A stretch of 64,000 nt of DNA from Parahaliea mediterranea (GCF_003402235.1 NZ_QEWO01000006.1:62001-126000); one strand, 5' to 3'; positions 50,962 through 60,998 are shown, counted from the stretch's first letter. Program-made: numbers and translations. Notes: generated by a model from the letters alone, not told the origin.

Positions 50962-52524
50962 ATGAGCCAACGTTCCCTAAGCGCCGACCAGCAAATGGCC
51001 GAAGCCCGCTCCCTTGCCAGCAAGGGCCAGGTAGAAGCCGCCAAGCGCATCTATCACCAGATTCTTGCCCAGCAACCGGGCAACAAGAAGGCACGCAAGG
51101 CGCTGAAGGCACTGCAGTCCCAGCCCGGCGGCCCGCTGACACAGGACGATTTCCAGCGTGTGACCCACCTGATGGGCCGCGGCAAACTGGAAGCGGCACG
51201 CGCAGAAGCCAGCCAGCTGGTGCGCCACCACCCCGAACAACCGGCCCTGCACAACCTGCTGGGGGTGATTCACACCCGCATGAACCGCCTGGAAGCCTCG
51301 GTGGAAGACTACCGCCGCGCCCTGCGCTTGCAGCCGGACTTTACCGACGCCATCAACAACCTCGGCGCCACCTACAACAAGCTGGAACGCTACGAAGACG
51401 CGGCACGCTGCTACCAGACAGTTCTTGCCAGCAACCCGCGGGACCCGGACTGCTGGTACAACCTGGGCAACAGCCAGCGCGGCATGAAGGCCCACCGTGA
51501 CGCGGTGAAAAGCTACCAGACCTCCCTCAAGCTGCGCCCGCTTTCCGCCGAGGCCTACCACAACCTGGGCAATACCTATGTGGACCTGGGCGATGCGGAG
51601 AACGCCATCGCCTGCTATGAAAGCGCGCTGGGTATCCGCGAGGATTTTCACGCCGCGCGCCGGGGACTGGCCTCCACCTACTTCAGCCAGGGGCGCATCG
51701 GCCAGGCCGGTACCTGCTACCAGCGCATCCTGAAAGACCTGCCCAACGATGTCACGTCCCTGCGGGGGCTGGCCAATGTGCAGGCCAACAGCGGCCTGCA
51801 CACCGCGGCGGCGGAAACGTTTTCGCGGGTGCTGGCCCTGAGCCCCGGCGATATCAACGCCCGCCACCACCTGGACGCCCTGCAGCGCCGTCGCAGCGAA
51901 CGCGCCCCCGAGGCCTACGTGCGCTCGGTGTTTAACGCCTATGCGGTGGGCTTTGAGGAACACCTGGGCACCACCCTGGGCTACGCCGCCCCCGCCAAGC
52001 TGCGCGCGCTGTACGATGAACTGAACCCCGAAGGCGGCAAGCAAAGCATCGGGCTGGACATGGGCTGCGGCACGGGCCTGGTGGGCGCCGCCTTCAGCGA
52101 TGTGGTAGAGCGCTTCACCGGCATCGACCTGGCGCCGCAGATGCTGCAGGAAGCGGAGAAAAAAGGCGTTTATCACCAACTCATTGAAGGTGACCTGCTC
52201 ACCACGCTACCGACGCTGGATGCGCCGGCGAACCTGATCCTGTGTGCCGATACGTTGGTCTACCTGGGCCGGCTGGACAAGCTGTTTGGCACCGTGGCCA
52301 AGGCGGCAGCGCCAGGCGCCCAGTTCCTGTTCACGACCGAGCACCTGATGGAAGGGGACTACGAACTGCTGCCCAGCGCACGCTACGCCCACAGCCGCGA
52401 GTACGTGGAAGACTGTGCCAAGGGCGCCGGCCTGGCGCTGAAGCATTTTGAGATCACCCCCCTGCGCAAAGAGCGCGGCGAGTGGCTGGACGGCGGCTTT
52501 TACTGCCTGGTCAAGGCCAGCTGA
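50962..52524 (+). CDS. TPR-repeat methyltransferase
   Basis: The 520-residue protein has eight or more TPR motifs in its first 300 residues (for example NLGATYNKLERYEDAARCYQ and NLGNTYVDLGDAENAIACYE). A Rossmann methyltransferase domain follows, with LDMGCGTGLVGAAFSD as SAM site, and IDLAPQMLQEAEKKG. The layout resembles the putative TPR-methyltransferases of proteobacteria that modify unknown protein or small-molecule targets. No signal peptide is present, so it is cytosolic. The gene stands alone. Confidence 0.87.
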   Translation: MSQRSLSADQQMAEARSLASKGQVEAAKRIYHQILAQQPGNKKARKALKALQSQPGGPLTQDDFQRVTHLMGRGKLEAARAEASQLVRHHPEQPALHNLLGVIHTRMNRLEASVEDYRRALRLQPDFTDAINNLGATYNKLERYEDAARCYQTVLASNPRDPDCWYNLGNSQRGMKAHRDAVKSYQTSLKLRPLSAEAYHNLGNTYVDLGDAENAIACYESALGIREDFHAARRGLASTYFSQGRIGQAGTCYQRILKDLPNDVTSLRGLANVQANSGLHTAAAETFSRVLALSPGDINARHHLDALQRRRSERAPEAYVRSVFNAYAVGFEEHLGTTLGYAAPAKLRALYDELNPEGGKQSIGLDMGCGTGLVGAAFSDVVERFTGIDLAPQMLQEAEKKGVYHQLIEGDLLTTLPTLDAPANLILCADTLVYLGRLDKLFGTVAKAAAPGAQFLFTTEHLMEGDYELLPSARYAHSREYVEDCAKGAGLALKHFEITPLRKERGEWLDGGFYCLVKAS

Positions 52525-52527
52525 GGC

Positions 52528-52743
52528 TCAGTACACGCCCGCCCAGCGGGCGAGCAACTGGCTGAACAGACTCAGCCCCACCACCACAACCACCAGCAGC
52601 ATCAGCAGGCGGAAGGGCCGGAAGGGCTTGCGCTCTACGGCGTTTACCCCGCGCTGCAGGAAGGCATCCACTTTCGCCTGATCCTCCGGGTAGAGGCGGG
52701 GCTCATCAAGGGCTTCTGTTTGGCTGTGATCGCGTTCGGTCAT
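52528..52743 (-). CDS. DUF3094-family small membrane protein
   Basis: The 71-residue protein has an acidic start, the motif LYPEDQAKVDAFLQRGVNAVERKPFRPFRLL and one C-terminal membrane helix (MLLVVVVVGLSLFSQLL). This matches DUF3094, a small family of gammaproteobacteria with unknown role. The ATG at 52743 is chosen over an upstream start since it begins the conserved part. It converges on the TPR-methyltransferase with 3 bases between the stops. Confidence 0.8.
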   Translation of the reverse strand: MTERDHSQTEALDEPRLYPEDQAKVDAFLQRGVNAVERKPFRPFRLLMLLVVVVVGLSLFSQLLARWAGVY

Positions 52744-52811
52744 GGCAAAAAAAGGGGGACAAGGCGTACGCCATTGTCCCCCGAACACACACTGGTGTCA
52801 CGCCATCTGCA

Positions 52812-54605
52812 TCAGAAGGCGAAGAGTTCCTCGGGCATCTGCATCAGGTTGTCAGCGCCGGACAGCGGGGCCTGCTTGTGGGCCGCAGTGCGCGGCAGCA
52901 GACGCTCGAAGTAGAACTTGGCGGTCATCAGCTTGGCCTGGTAGAAGGCGGTGTCGCCCTCTGCCGCGGTAATCTTCTGCTGGGCCACGGCGGCCATGCG
53001 GGCCCAGAAGTAGGCCAGGGTCACGTAGCCGGCGTACATCAGGTAATCTACCGCGGCGGCACCCGCTTCGTCCGGGTTCTGCATGGCGGCTTCGCCGATT
53101 TTCATCGACAGCTCCAGCCACTCGTCCTTGTGCTGCTTCAGGGCGGCGATAAACGGCGCCAGGGCCTCGTCGCTGTTGGCGTCACAGAACTCATCGATCA
53201 GGCCGGTAAAGCCCAGCAGCAACTGGCCGCCGGAGCCCAGCACTTTGCGGCCGATCAGATCCAGCGCCTGGATGCCGGTGGTGCCTTCGTACAGCATGGA
53301 GATGCGCGCATCGCGCACGATCTGCTCCATGCCCCACTCGCGGATGAAACCGTGGCCGCCATACACCTGCACACCGTGGTTGGCGGATTCAAAACCCGTC
53401 TCGGTGATGAAGGCCTTGGCGATCGGGGTCAGCAGGGCCAGCAGGTCATCGGCCTTCTTGGCGCGCTCGCCGTCGGCGGCGTGCACAATATCGCCCTGCT
53501 GGGCCAGGAAGTAGATGAACGCGCGGCTGCCCTCTGCCAGGGCTTTCTGGGTCAGCAGCATGCGGCGCACATCGGCGTGGACGATGATCGGGTCCGCCGG
53601 GCCGTCCGGGTTTTTCGGGCCGCTCAGGCTGCGCATGGACAGGCGGTCGCGGGCGTAGGCCAGCGCGCCCTGGTAGGACAGCTCGCCGTGGGCCAGGCCC
53701 TGGATGGCGGTGCCGATGCGGGCGGTGTTCATGAAGGTGAACATGCAGGCCAAGCCCTTGTTGGGCGGGCCAATCAGGTAGCCTTTGGCGCCGTCAAAGC
53801 TCATCACGCAGGTGGCGGAGGCCTTGATGCCCATTTTCTTTTCGATGGAGTCGCAGCGCACCGCGTTGCGCTCGCCCAGGCTGCCGTCGTCGTTGACGTT
53901 GACCTTGGGCACGATGAACAGGGAGATGCCCTTGGTGCCTTCCGGGGCATCGGGCAGGCGGGCCAGCACGATGTGGACGATGTTCTCGGCCATGTCGTGC
54001 TCGCCGGCGCTGATGAAAATTTTGGTGCCGGTGATGGCGTAGCTGCCATCGGCCTGGGGCTCGGCCTTGGTGCGCAGCAGGCCGAGGTCGGAGCCGCAGT
54101 GGGCTTCGGTGAGGCACATGGTGCCGGTCCAGCTGCCCTCGATCAGTTTGGTCAGGTACTTCTGCTTCTGCGCCTCGTCACCGTGGGCTTCCAGGGTGTT
54201 GACGGCGCCGTGTGACAGGCCCGGGTACATGCCCCAGGACCAGTTGGCGGTGCCCACCATTTCACTGACCACGCTGCCGACAAAGGCCGGCATGCCCTGG
54301 CCGCCGTAGTTGGGGTCGGCCGACAGGGCCGCCCAGCCGTTTTCCACGTACTGCTGGTAGGCGGCGGCAAAACCTTCGGGGGTTTTCACCTCGCCGTCGT
54401 TCCAGGTGCAGCTTTCTTCGTCGCCGCTCTGGTTCAGGGGCGAGAGCACGTTTTCGGCAAACTTGGCGCCTTCCTCGACGATGGCGTTCATCAGGTCTGC
54501 GGTGGCCTCTTCAAAGCAGGGCAGGCTCTGGTAGAGGGCTTCGGATTCGAGCACGTCGTGCATGACAAACTGCATGTCGCGCAGGGGAGCCTTGTAAGCA
54601 GGCAT
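52812..54605 (-). CDS. Acyl-CoA dehydrogenase with C-terminal extension (DmdC/FadE-like)
   Basis: The 597-residue protein has the N-terminal helix of this subclass (YKAPLRDMQFVMHDVLE), the FAD-binding acyl-CoA dehydrogenase core (MCLTEAHCGSDLG, GTKIFISAGEHD, YGGHGFIREWGMEQIVRDARISMLYEGTTGIQALDLIGRK) and a C-terminal helical extension. Similar enzymes oxidise medium- or long-chain acyl-CoA or methylthiopropanoyl-CoA. The substrate is not settled by context. The ATG at 54605 matches family starts. It follows the bio operon but has its own promoter region. Confidence 0.92.
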   Translation of the reverse strand: MPAYKAPLRDMQFVMHDVLESEALYQSLPCFEEATADLMNAIVEEGAKFAENVLSPLNQSGDEESCTWNDGEVKTPEGFAAAYQQYVENGWAALSADPNYGGQGMPAFVGSVVSEMVGTANWSWGMYPGLSHGAVNTLEAHGDEAQKQKYLTKLIEGSWTGTMCLTEAHCGSDLGLLRTKAEPQADGSYAITGTKIFISAGEHDMAENIVHIVLARLPDAPEGTKGISLFIVPKVNVNDDGSLGERNAVRCDSIEKKMGIKASATCVMSFDGAKGYLIGPPNKGLACMFTFMNTARIGTAIQGLAHGELSYQGALAYARDRLSMRSLSGPKNPDGPADPIIVHADVRRMLLTQKALAEGSRAFIYFLAQQGDIVHAADGERAKKADDLLALLTPIAKAFITETGFESANHGVQVYGGHGFIREWGMEQIVRDARISMLYEGTTGIQALDLIGRKVLGSGGQLLLGFTGLIDEFCDANSDEALAPFIAALKQHKDEWLELSMKIGEAAMQNPDEAGAAAVDYLMYAGYVTLAYFWARMAAVAQQKITAAEGDTAFYQAKLMTAKFYFERLLPRTAAHKQAPLSGADNLMQMPEELFAF

Positions 54606-54778
54606 ACGGTTTACCTCATCGTGAAACAGGTGACAGATGAAAGGCCCGGGTGCGGGTTCGCCGGGGATGGCGAGGGGCCTATGTGTTCGGCGTTCACATT
54701 CTGCGTAAAAATTGCCCGCTGTCAAATATCTTTTCGGTTTCTGTGCAGGCTGAACACCGGGCAGGCGCGTTATAAGGC

Positions 54779-54801
54779 GCCTGCCCCGGCCAGGGGCAGG
54801 C
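54779..54801 (-). terminator. Hairpin after bioD
   Basis: GCCTGCCCC pairs with GGGGCAGGC over a 5-base loop directly after the bioD stop in the direction of transcription. The T run is weak. Confidence 0.5.
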
Positions 54802-54819
54802 TATAAAAGCGAGTGCTTA

Positions 54820-55494
54820 CTAACCCAGAAGAGTTTTGATATCCAGGTATTCACTGGCGGCGGCGGGGCTAAAGGGCGCGAGATGGGGGATCTCGCCCAG
54901 CAGCGGCGCCGGCAGCCAGCGCCTGAGGGTGGCGACATTCTCTTCGTGGCAGCTCATGCGCTCGCCACACTGGTTGGCCACCCAGCCGGCCAGCACCAGG
55001 CCGTCGCGGGCGATGGCCTCGGCGCTGAGCAGGGCGTGGTTGATGCAGCCCAGGCGCATGCCCACCACCAGAATCACCGGCGTGTTCAGCGCCCGGGCCA
55101 GGTCGGCCAGGGTTTCGCGGTCGTTCAAGGGCACCCGCCAGCCGCCGGCGCCCTCGATCAGGGTCACCTCGGCCGCGCCGCCCATAACGCCCCGGCACAG
55201 CCCGGCCAGGCGGCCCGCCTGCAGGCGGCGGCCGGCCTGCTGGGCGGCAATGTGCGGTGCCAGCGGCGGCGCCAGCGCCACCGGGTTGACCTGGGCATAG
55301 GGCAGGGTTTCGGTCATCGCCGCCTGCAGGGCCAGGGCGTCTTCGTTGTGGCCGTTGTCATCGCAGCCCGCCGCCACCGGCTTGACGGCGGCGGTGCGCA
55401 GCCCGGCGCGGGCCGCCGCCTGCAGCAGGGCGCAGCTCACGGCGGTTTTGCCCACCTCGGTATCGGTGCCCGTGACAAACCAGGTGCGTTTCAT
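54820..55494 (-). CDS. bioD: Dethiobiotin synthase
   Basis: The 224-residue protein shows the ATP-binding P-loop FVTGTDTEVGKTAVS at the N-terminus, KPVAAGC for the substrate Lys, and EGAGGWRVPLN in the middle. BioD carboxylates 7,8-diaminopelargonic acid to dethiobiotin using ATP. Its start overlaps the bioHC stop by 4 bases. It is the last gene of the bioB-bioF-bioHC-bioD transcript. The bioA gene for the preceding step is not in the window. Confidence 0.93.
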   Translation of the reverse strand: MKRTWFVTGTDTEVGKTAVSCALLQAAARAGLRTAAVKPVAAGCDDNGHNEDALALQAAMTETLPYAQVNPVALAPPLAPHIAAQQAGRRLQAGRLAGLCRGVMGGAAEVTLIEGAGGWRVPLNDRETLADLARALNTPVILVVGMRLGCINHALLSAEAIARDGLVLAGWVANQCGERMSCHEENVATLRRWLPAPLLGEIPHLAPFSPAAASEYLDIKTLLG

Positions 55495-57236
55495 GCCGCC
55501 CGCTCCCGCCGGCACTCGCCGCGCCGGGCCAGTACGCCGTAGAACACTTCGTAGGTGGCCGGCAACAGGCCGTCACTGCGCCATGCCTCGTAGGCATCCA
55601 TCATTCCGGCCAGGGCGCGGCGGCCGCCCAGCCCGGCAGGGCGTTGGCTGTGCACATTGTGGGCGCCAATGCCCTTGAGCTCGTCAAACAGCTGCCGCAG
55701 CCGCCGGTAGCGCAGGCAGAGCGTTTCGCGCTCCAGCTGCAGGGCCGGCCCGGCAGCCTGCTGCAATGCCGCAGCCGGCAGAAAGTCGTTGACGTGCCGG
55801 GCGCTGTCCACTGCGGCCCAGGCGCTGCGCAGCTCCTGCAGGGTGGCGGGGCCGAGGGTGCTGAACAGGCACAGGCCGCCGGGGCGCAGAACGCGCTCCA
55901 GCTCGGCAAACAGGGCCACCGGGCGCTGGCACCACTGAATGGCAAGGCTGGAGAAGATGAGGTCTACCGAGTTTGCGGCCAAGGGCAGCTGCTCAGCATC
56001 GCCCGCCACCCAGGCGTGGTCGGCCCCGTGCTGGCGGCGGGCGTAATCGAGCATGCCGGTGGCAAGGTCAAGGCCAATGTAGCGCGCGTCGGGAAAGCGC
56101 TCGCAGAGGGCGCGCTGGAAGTAGCCGGTGCCGCAGCCGAGGTCCAGCACTGTGGCAACATCGCTGCTGTGCGCTGACGAATGCGATGGAGAGGGAGAAG
56201 CCGAGGGCGACGACAGCCGTGCTGGCAAACGCTGCAGCAGGCGTTCGCCCACTTCGCGCTGCAGTGCCGCCACGCTGTCGTAGCTGCTGGCGGCGCGGCT
56301 GAAGGAGGCGGCAATGGCGCGCTTGTCCAGCGGCGGCGGGGCCCCCGCGCCCGCTTCAGCGCCGGTTTCAGCACCGCTCATCAACAGCGCATGTTGCGTC
56401 ATAAAAGCCTCAAGTTCAGTGGCTATGCGTTGCGGCTGCTGTAGCGGCAGGGCGTGCCCCCCCGCCGGCAGGCAGCGCACCTGCGCCACCGCGGCACCGG
56501 CCAGGTGCTCAGCCAGAGCGGTGGCCAGTGCGTGTGGCACCAGGGAGTCCCGGGCGGCCAGCAGGTGCAGTTGCGGCTGCGGCAGCTGGGCGAGCGTGGC
56601 CCGGGTATCCAGCTGGGCCAGCCAGGTGAGGCCGGCGCCGGCGGCACCGCTGCCGCGGCAGCTGGCCAGTTGCCGGCGCAGGTCAGCAGCTGCGGGTTCG
56701 CCCAGTGCCTGCAAGGCTTCAAAGCGCGCCAGGCTGCGCGCCGGGCTGTCGCGATAGGTGCCAGCCATGTGCTCGAGGTCGGCGGGCGCCACCCCCGGCC
56801 AGTGCTCGCAGGCGCTAAAGTGCGGGTTGCTGGCCAGGGTAACCAGAGCGCGAATGCGCGCCGGTGCCAGCGCCGCCGCCAGGGTGGCTATCTGCCCACC
56901 CAGCGACCAGCCCACCAGCACGGCGCCATCGGGGCAGGCTTCGACCACCGCGGCGGCCAGGGCGCTGGCCTGGGTATGGGCATGGGCTTGCGCGGCGGCG
57001 GTTGCTGCACCTTCCAGCGGTTCCTGGCCCTCTGGCGTGTTGCGGCTGTCTCCCCCCTCGGCAGCGGTGCCGCCCAGGCCAGGCAAGTCCAGCAGGGTGA
57101 CGTTGGCCCAGGGGCGCACAAACGTTAACAGGGGGCGCCAGCAGTCGCGGCTGCTGCCCCAGCCGTGCAGCAGTACCAGCTCCGCGCGGGCCGCTCCGCT
57201 GGCCCACAGCCGCTCCCGGGCCAGTTCAGGCCGCAT
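55491..57236 (-). CDS. bioHC: BioH-BioC fusion: pimeloyl-ACP methyl ester esterase + malonyl-ACP O-methyltransferase
   Basis: The 581-residue protein joins two enzymes of biotin synthesis. Residues 1-275 are a BioH-type alpha/beta hydrolase: [14 protein letters not shown], nucleophile elbow GWSLGGQ, and the catalytic His in AGGHALPL. A Gly/Ala/Glu-rich linker (about 276-300) leads to BioC (300-581), with FSRAASSYD, the SAM site [10 protein letters not shown] and the family end [15 protein letters not shown]. BioC methylates malonyl-ACP to start pimelate synthesis; BioH removes the methyl group at the end. It overlaps bioF by 11 bases. Such fusions are known from related bacteria. Confidence 0.93.
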   Translation of the reverse strand: MRPELARERLWASGAARAELVLLHGWGSSRDCWRPLLTFVRPWANVTLLDLPGLGGTAAEGGDSRNTPEGQEPLEGAATAAAQAHAHTQASALAAAVVEACPDGAVLVGWSLGGQIATLAAALAPARIRALVTLASNPHFSACEHWPGVAPADLEHMAGTYRDSPARSLARFEALQALGEPAAADLRRQLASCRGSGAAGAGLTWLAQLDTRATLAQLPQPQLHLLAARDSLVPHALATALAEHLAGAAVAQVRCLPAGGHALPLQQPQRIATELEAFMTQHALLMSGAETGAEAGAGAPPPLDKRAIAASFSRAASSYDSVAALQREVGERLLQRLPARLSSPSASPSPSHSSAHSSDVATVLDLGCGTGYFQRALCERFPDARYIGLDLATGMLDYARRQHGADHAWVAGDAEQLPLAANSVDLIFSSLAIQWCQRPVALFAELERVLRPGGLCLFSTLGPATLQELRSAWAAVDSARHVNDFLPAAALQQAAGPALQLERETLCLRYRRLRQLFDELKGIGAHNVHSQRPAGLGGRRALAGMMDAYEAWRSDGLLPATYEVFYGVLARRGECRRERAA

Positions 57237-58401
57237 GGCGTGCCGCCCCGGCCTGCTCCAGCGCACCCAGCAACTGGTCGACCTGCTGTTCGGAGTGGCC
57301 GGCGGTCAGGGTGATGCGCAGGCGGGCGGTGCCGGCGGGCACGGTGGGCGGGCGAATGGCTCCCACCAGTACACCGCGCTGGCGCAGCGCCTCGCTCAAG
57401 GCCAGGGCCCGTGCCGCATCGCCAATCATCAATGGCTGGATGGGGCCGCCCACCTCCGCCAGGGGCAGGCCCAGCTGCGCTGCCCCGCGGCGAAAGCGGG
57501 CGATCAGTTGCAGCAGGTACTCCCGGCGCCACGGCTCGTCGCTGAGCAGCTGCAGTGCGGCCCGGCCCGCCACGGCCAGGGCCGGGGGCATGGCGGTGGA
57601 ATACACATAGTTACGGGCAAACTGGATGAGGGCCTCGATCAGCTCGTCGCTGCCGGCCACGAAGGCGCCGCCACAGCCCAGGGCCTTGCCCAGGGTGGCC
57701 ATGAGCACCGGCACCTCGCTGCCGCCAAGGCCCGCCGCCTCCAGGCTGCCGGCGCCGCGCTGGCCCAGCACGCCAAAGCCGTGGGCATCGTCCACCATCA
57801 GCCAGGCATCGTGTTGCTGGCAAAGTGCCGCCAGCGGCGCCAGCGGCGCCACGTCGCCATCCATGCTGAACACGCCATCCACCACCACCAGGGCCGGGCC
57901 GCTCAGGCGCCCCAGTTTGCGCGCCAGGGCGTCCAGGTCGTTGTGGGGGAAGCGGCTCAGCCGGGCGCCGCTGTGCAGGCCGCCATCCAGCAGCGAGGCG
58001 TGGTTGAGGCGGTCCTGCAGCACGGTATCGCCGGGTTGCAGCAGCACGGCCAGGGCGGCGGTATTGGCGGCAAAACCGCTGCCGAACAGCAACGCCCTGG
58101 GGCGGCCGGTGAATGCCGCCAGGGCCTCTTCCAACTGCTGGTGGGCGCGGCTGTGGCCACACACCAGGTGCGAGGCGCCGCTGCCGACGCCGTAGTCCCG
58201 GGCGCCCTGCTGCAGTGCCTCAACCAGCCGGGGGTGGGCCGCCAGGCCAAGGTAGTCATTGCTGCAGAAATTCAGCAGCTCGCGACCGCCCAGGCGCACC
58301 AGCGGGCCCTGGGGCGATTCCAGCACCAGGCGCTGCCGGTACAGGTGTTGCGCCCGGCGCGCCTCCAGGGAGGCCGCCAGGCGTTCGCGAAAGGCCGACA
58401 T
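57226..58401 (-). CDS. bioF: 8-amino-7-oxononanoate synthase
   Basis: The 391-residue PLP enzyme has the alpha-oxoamine synthase motifs [11 protein letters not shown] at the N-terminus, [16 protein letters not shown], and the PLP Lys in [11 protein letters not shown]. It condenses pimeloyl-ACP with alanine. It sits 3 bases downstream of bioB and overlaps bioHC. Confidence 0.94.
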   Translation of the reverse strand: MSAFRERLAASLEARRAQHLYRQRLVLESPQGPLVRLGGRELLNFCSNDYLGLAAHPRLVEALQQGARDYGVGSGASHLVCGHSRAHQQLEEALAAFTGRPRALLFGSGFAANTAALAVLLQPGDTVLQDRLNHASLLDGGLHSGARLSRFPHNDLDALARKLGRLSGPALVVVDGVFSMDGDVAPLAPLAALCQQHDAWLMVDDAHGFGVLGQRGAGSLEAAGLGGSEVPVLMATLGKALGCGGAFVAGSDELIEALIQFARNYVYSTAMPPALAVAGRAALQLLSDEPWRREYLLQLIARFRRGAAQLGLPLAEVGGPIQPLMIGDAARALALSEALRQRGVLVGAIRPPTVPAGTARLRITLTAGHSEQQVDQLLGALEQAGAARHAA

Positions 58402-58404
58402 GGC

Positions 58405-59457
58405 TCAGGCGCTGGCGCCCGCCGCGGCGTCGTAGAAGCGCGGGTCTGGCGCGGCGGGCTCCGCCGCCACTTCGCGCTGCTCCGGGTTGATGCCAAGGCG
58501 GCCGAACAGTGCCATGTCCTTGTTGGCCTGGGGGTTGGGTGTGGTCAGCAGTTTTTCGCCGTAGAAAATGGAGTTGGCGCCGGCAAAATAGGCCAGCGCA
58601 TGCATCTCCTCGTTCATTGCCTCGCGGCCGGCGGACAGGCGCACATGCGACGCCGGCATCATGATGCGGGCCACGGCGATGGTGCGAATAAAGTCGAAGG
58701 GGTCGAGGTCTGCTTCGTCGGCCAGCGGGGTGCCCTCCACCCGCACCAGCATGTTGATGGGTACGCTGTCCGGGTGCTGGGGCATGTTGGCCAGCTGCTG
58801 CAACAGGCCAGCGCGGTCGCCGCTGGACTCGCCCATGCCGACAATACCGCCGCTGCACACCTTCATGCCGGCGCTGCGCACGTGGTCCAGGGTCTCCAGC
58901 CGGTCCTGGTAGGTGCGGGTGGTGATGATCTCGCCGTAGTACTCCGGGGAGGTATCCAGGTTGTGGTTGTAGTAATCCAGCCCGGCCTCGGCCAGTTCGC
59001 GGGCCTGCTCGTCGGTGAGCATGCCCAGGGTCATGCAGCTCTCCAGGCCCAGCTCCTTCACGCCGCGCACCATGGCGGTCACGTAGGGCATGTCGCGCTT
59101 TTTCGGCGAGCGCCAGGCGGCGCCCATGCAAAAGCGGGTAGCGCCGGTGGCCTTGGCCGCGCGGGCCTGCTCCAGCACCTTCTCCACTTCCATCAACTTC
59201 TCGGCTTCCAGGCCGGTGTCGTAGCGGGTGCTCTGGGGGCAGTATTTGCAGTCCTCGGGGCAGGCACCGGTTTTGATGGAAAGCAACGTGCTGACCTGCA
59301 CCTCGTTCGGGTCAAAATACTGGCGGTGCAGGGTCTGGGCCTGGAACAGCAGGTCGTTGAAGGGCAGATCGAACAGGGCCTGCACTTCGGCGCGGGTCCA
59401 GTCGTGACGGATCAGCGGGCGCTGGGCGGGAGCGGGATTAAGTTCGGCAACCGACAT
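58405..59457 (-). CDS. bioB: Biotin synthase
   Basis: The 350-residue radical SAM enzyme has [10 protein letters not shown] (CxxxCxxC cluster site), [29 protein letters not shown] and the second-cluster Cys/Arg residues downstream. It inserts sulfur into dethiobiotin. The ATG at 59457 is chosen because it fits the family start. It is the first gene of the bio operon, transcribed from a promoter overlapped by a BirA-type site. Confidence 0.95.
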   Translation of the reverse strand: MSVAELNPAPAQRPLIRHDWTRAEVQALFDLPFNDLLFQAQTLHRQYFDPNEVQVSTLLSIKTGACPEDCKYCPQSTRYDTGLEAEKLMEVEKVLEQARAAKATGATRFCMGAAWRSPKKRDMPYVTAMVRGVKELGLESCMTLGMLTDEQARELAEAGLDYYNHNLDTSPEYYGEIITTRTYQDRLETLDHVRSAGMKVCSGGIVGMGESSGDRAGLLQQLANMPQHPDSVPINMLVRVEGTPLADEADLDPFDFIRTIAVARIMMPASHVRLSAGREAMNEEMHALAYFAGANSIFYGEKLLTTPNPQANKDMALFGRLGINPEQREVAAEPAAPDPRFYDAAAGASA

Positions 59458-59493
59458 AGGGCGTATCCATAACTGCAAAGAAGGAAAGCTGCC

Positions 59494-59521
59494 ATGATAG
59501 TTCCCGCCCGGCCGCTGTCAA
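59494..59521 (-). promoter_or_regulatory. Sigma-70 promoter of the bio operon
   Basis: On the minus strand a perfect -35 TTGACA (59516-59521) and a -10 TATCAT (59494-59499) are 16 bases apart, 36 bases upstream of the bioB start. The -35 box lies inside the BirA-like operator. Confidence 0.65.
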
Positions 59522-59547
59522 CCAACCATGCACCCCTTGGTTAACAA
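59515..59547. promoter_or_regulatory. BirA-type biotin operator
   Basis: On the minus strand TTGTTAACC-N15-GGTTGACAG matches the biotin operator consensus TTGTAAACC-N15-GGTTTACAA at 8 of 9 and 7 of 9 positions. It covers the bioB -35 box and the comF start codon, so biotin-bound BirA would block both the bio promoter and possibly comF. Confidence 0.6.
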
Positions 59548-60286
59548 GTGCCGGCGCCTTGCCGGCACGGGCCTCGACACCCTGCTGCCCCAGTACTGCC
59601 TGTTCTGCGGGCTCGCCAGCCGCTCCTCCCTACCCCTGTGCCAGGACTGCCGCTCGGAACTGCCCGCGAACACTCCCTGTTGCCTGCGCTGCGCCCTGCC
59701 CCTGGCCCCAACACTGGCTCCAACCCCGGACAATGACAGTGCCCGCCTTTGCGGCCGCTGCCTGGCCCAGCCACCGGCCTTTGACCGGGTAATTGCACCC
59801 TATCGCTACGACCCGCAGCTGGCGCTGCTGATCCAGCGCTGGAAGTACCAGCCGCTACCGCGCCTTGGGCGCCTGGCGGCCAGCCTGTGGCAGGCGGCCG
59901 TGCCAGAGCCCCCGGCCGTGGATGTGCTGGTGGCCGTGCCGCTGCACTGGCGCAAGTTGCTGCGCAGGGGCTTCAACCAGTCGGGGCAGCTCTGCGAGCG
60001 GCTACACCGGCATCATCCGGCCCTGGCCCACAGCCGCCTGGCGCGGCGCCTGCTCACGCGCCTGCGGGCAACCGCGGTACAGGCTGAGCTGGACGCCGCC
60101 GCCCGCCGGCGCAACCTGCGCGGCGCCTTTACTTTGCTGGGGCACTGTGACAATTTGCGGGTCGCCGTGGTAGACGATGTGATGACCACCGGTGCCACCG
60201 CCAGCGAGCTGGCCCGCTGCCTGAAGGCCGGCGGCGCGCGCGAAGTGCAGCTGTGGTGCCTGGCGCGAACACCCGCCCCCTCGTGA
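59528..60286 (+). CDS. ComF/GntX-family phosphoribosyltransferase-like protein
   Basis: The 252-residue protein has two N-terminal Cys pairs (CLFCG and CQDCR, plus CCLRC and CGRC) and a C-terminal phosphoribosyltransferase domain with VAVVDDVMTTGATASE. ComF proteins support DNA uptake in competent bacteria; the enzymatic role is unproven. It is divergent from bioB, a layout conserved in many gammaproteobacteria. The 16-base gap to modA suggests shared transcription. Confidence 0.9.
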   Translation: MHPLVNKCRRLAGTGLDTLLPQYCLFCGLASRSSLPLCQDCRSELPANTPCCLRCALPLAPTLAPTPDNDSARLCGRCLAQPPAFDRVIAPYRYDPQLALLIQRWKYQPLPRLGRLAASLWQAAVPEPPAVDVLVAVPLHWRKLLRRGFNQSGQLCERLHRHHPALAHSRLARRLLTRLRATAVQAELDAAARRRNLRGAFTLLGHCDNLRVAVVDDVMTTGATASELARCLKAGGAREVQLWCLARTPAPS

Positions 60287-60302
60287 ACTGACAAGGATTG
60301 CC

Positions 60303-60998
60303 GTGCGACTGCTGTGCCTGCTGTGCCTGTTGATCTCGCTGCCGGCGCAGGCCGGTAAGCCCCTGCGCGTGGCAGTGGCAGCCAACTTCCGCATGGTGCT
60401 GGAAGCACTGGCCCCGGCCTTTGAGCAGGCCACTGGAACGCCCCTGAGTCTGAGCAGCGCCTCCACCGGCGTGCTTTACAACCAGATTCGCCATGGCGCG
60501 CCTTTTGACGTGCTATTGGCGGCCGACAGCGCCCGCCCGATGCGACTGGAAGCCGAGGAACTGGGCGCGCATCGCCGCTGCTATGCCCTGGGTCAACTGG
60601 TGCTGGTGGGCAGCGACACCCTTGACGCGCTGGCCAACCCCGCCCTCAGCCTGGCCATCGCCAACCCAACCACCGCCCCCTACGGGCTTGCCGCCGAGCA
60701 GGTGCTGGCGCGGCCGGCCTTTGCCGCCGGCGCAACGCGCAAACTCGTGCAGGGCAGCAACGTGGTCCAAACCTGGCAGTTCTGGCACAGCCGCAATGTG
60801 GACCTGGCACTGGTGCCACGCTCGCTGGCGGGCAGCCAGGGCGTTGCCATCCCTGAGAGCTGGTATGAGCCCCTGCGCCAGGAGGCCGTGGTCATCACCG
60901 GCGGCCAGGAGGCCGAGGCCCGGCGCTTCCTCGACTGGCTGGCCAGCCCGGCGCAGCAGGCCCGGCTGCAGGACGCCGGCTACGGCCCCTGCCCGTGA
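60303..60998 (+). CDS. modA: Molybdate ABC transporter substrate-binding protein
   Basis: The 231-residue protein starts with GTG and a signal peptide (cleavage near AQA). The mature protein has the ModA pattern VAVAANFRMVLEALAPAFEQATG and the oxyanion-binding Ser in SASTGVLYNQI. It binds molybdate or tungstate in the periplasm and delivers it to ModBC. The stop overlaps the modB start. No ModE site was recognised upstream. Confidence 0.93.
   Translation: MRLLCLLCLLISLPAQAGKPLRVAVAANFRMVLEALAPAFEQATGTPLSLSSASTGVLYNQIRHGAPFDVLLAADSARPMRLEAEELGAHRRCYALGQLVLVGSDTLDALANPALSLAIANPTTAPYGLAAEQVLARPAFAAGATRKLVQGSNVVQTWQFWHSRNVDLALVPRSLAGSQGVAIPESWYEPLRQEAVVITGGQEAEARRFLDWLASPAQQARLQDAGYGPCP

Noticed and set aside
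56758-59472. A very long open frame (about 900 codons) on the plus strand opposite the biotin genes
   Set aside because: It is the shadow of GC-rich codon bias. The product is Gly/Ala/Gln/His-rich with no domain, while the minus strand encodes four clear biotin enzymes.
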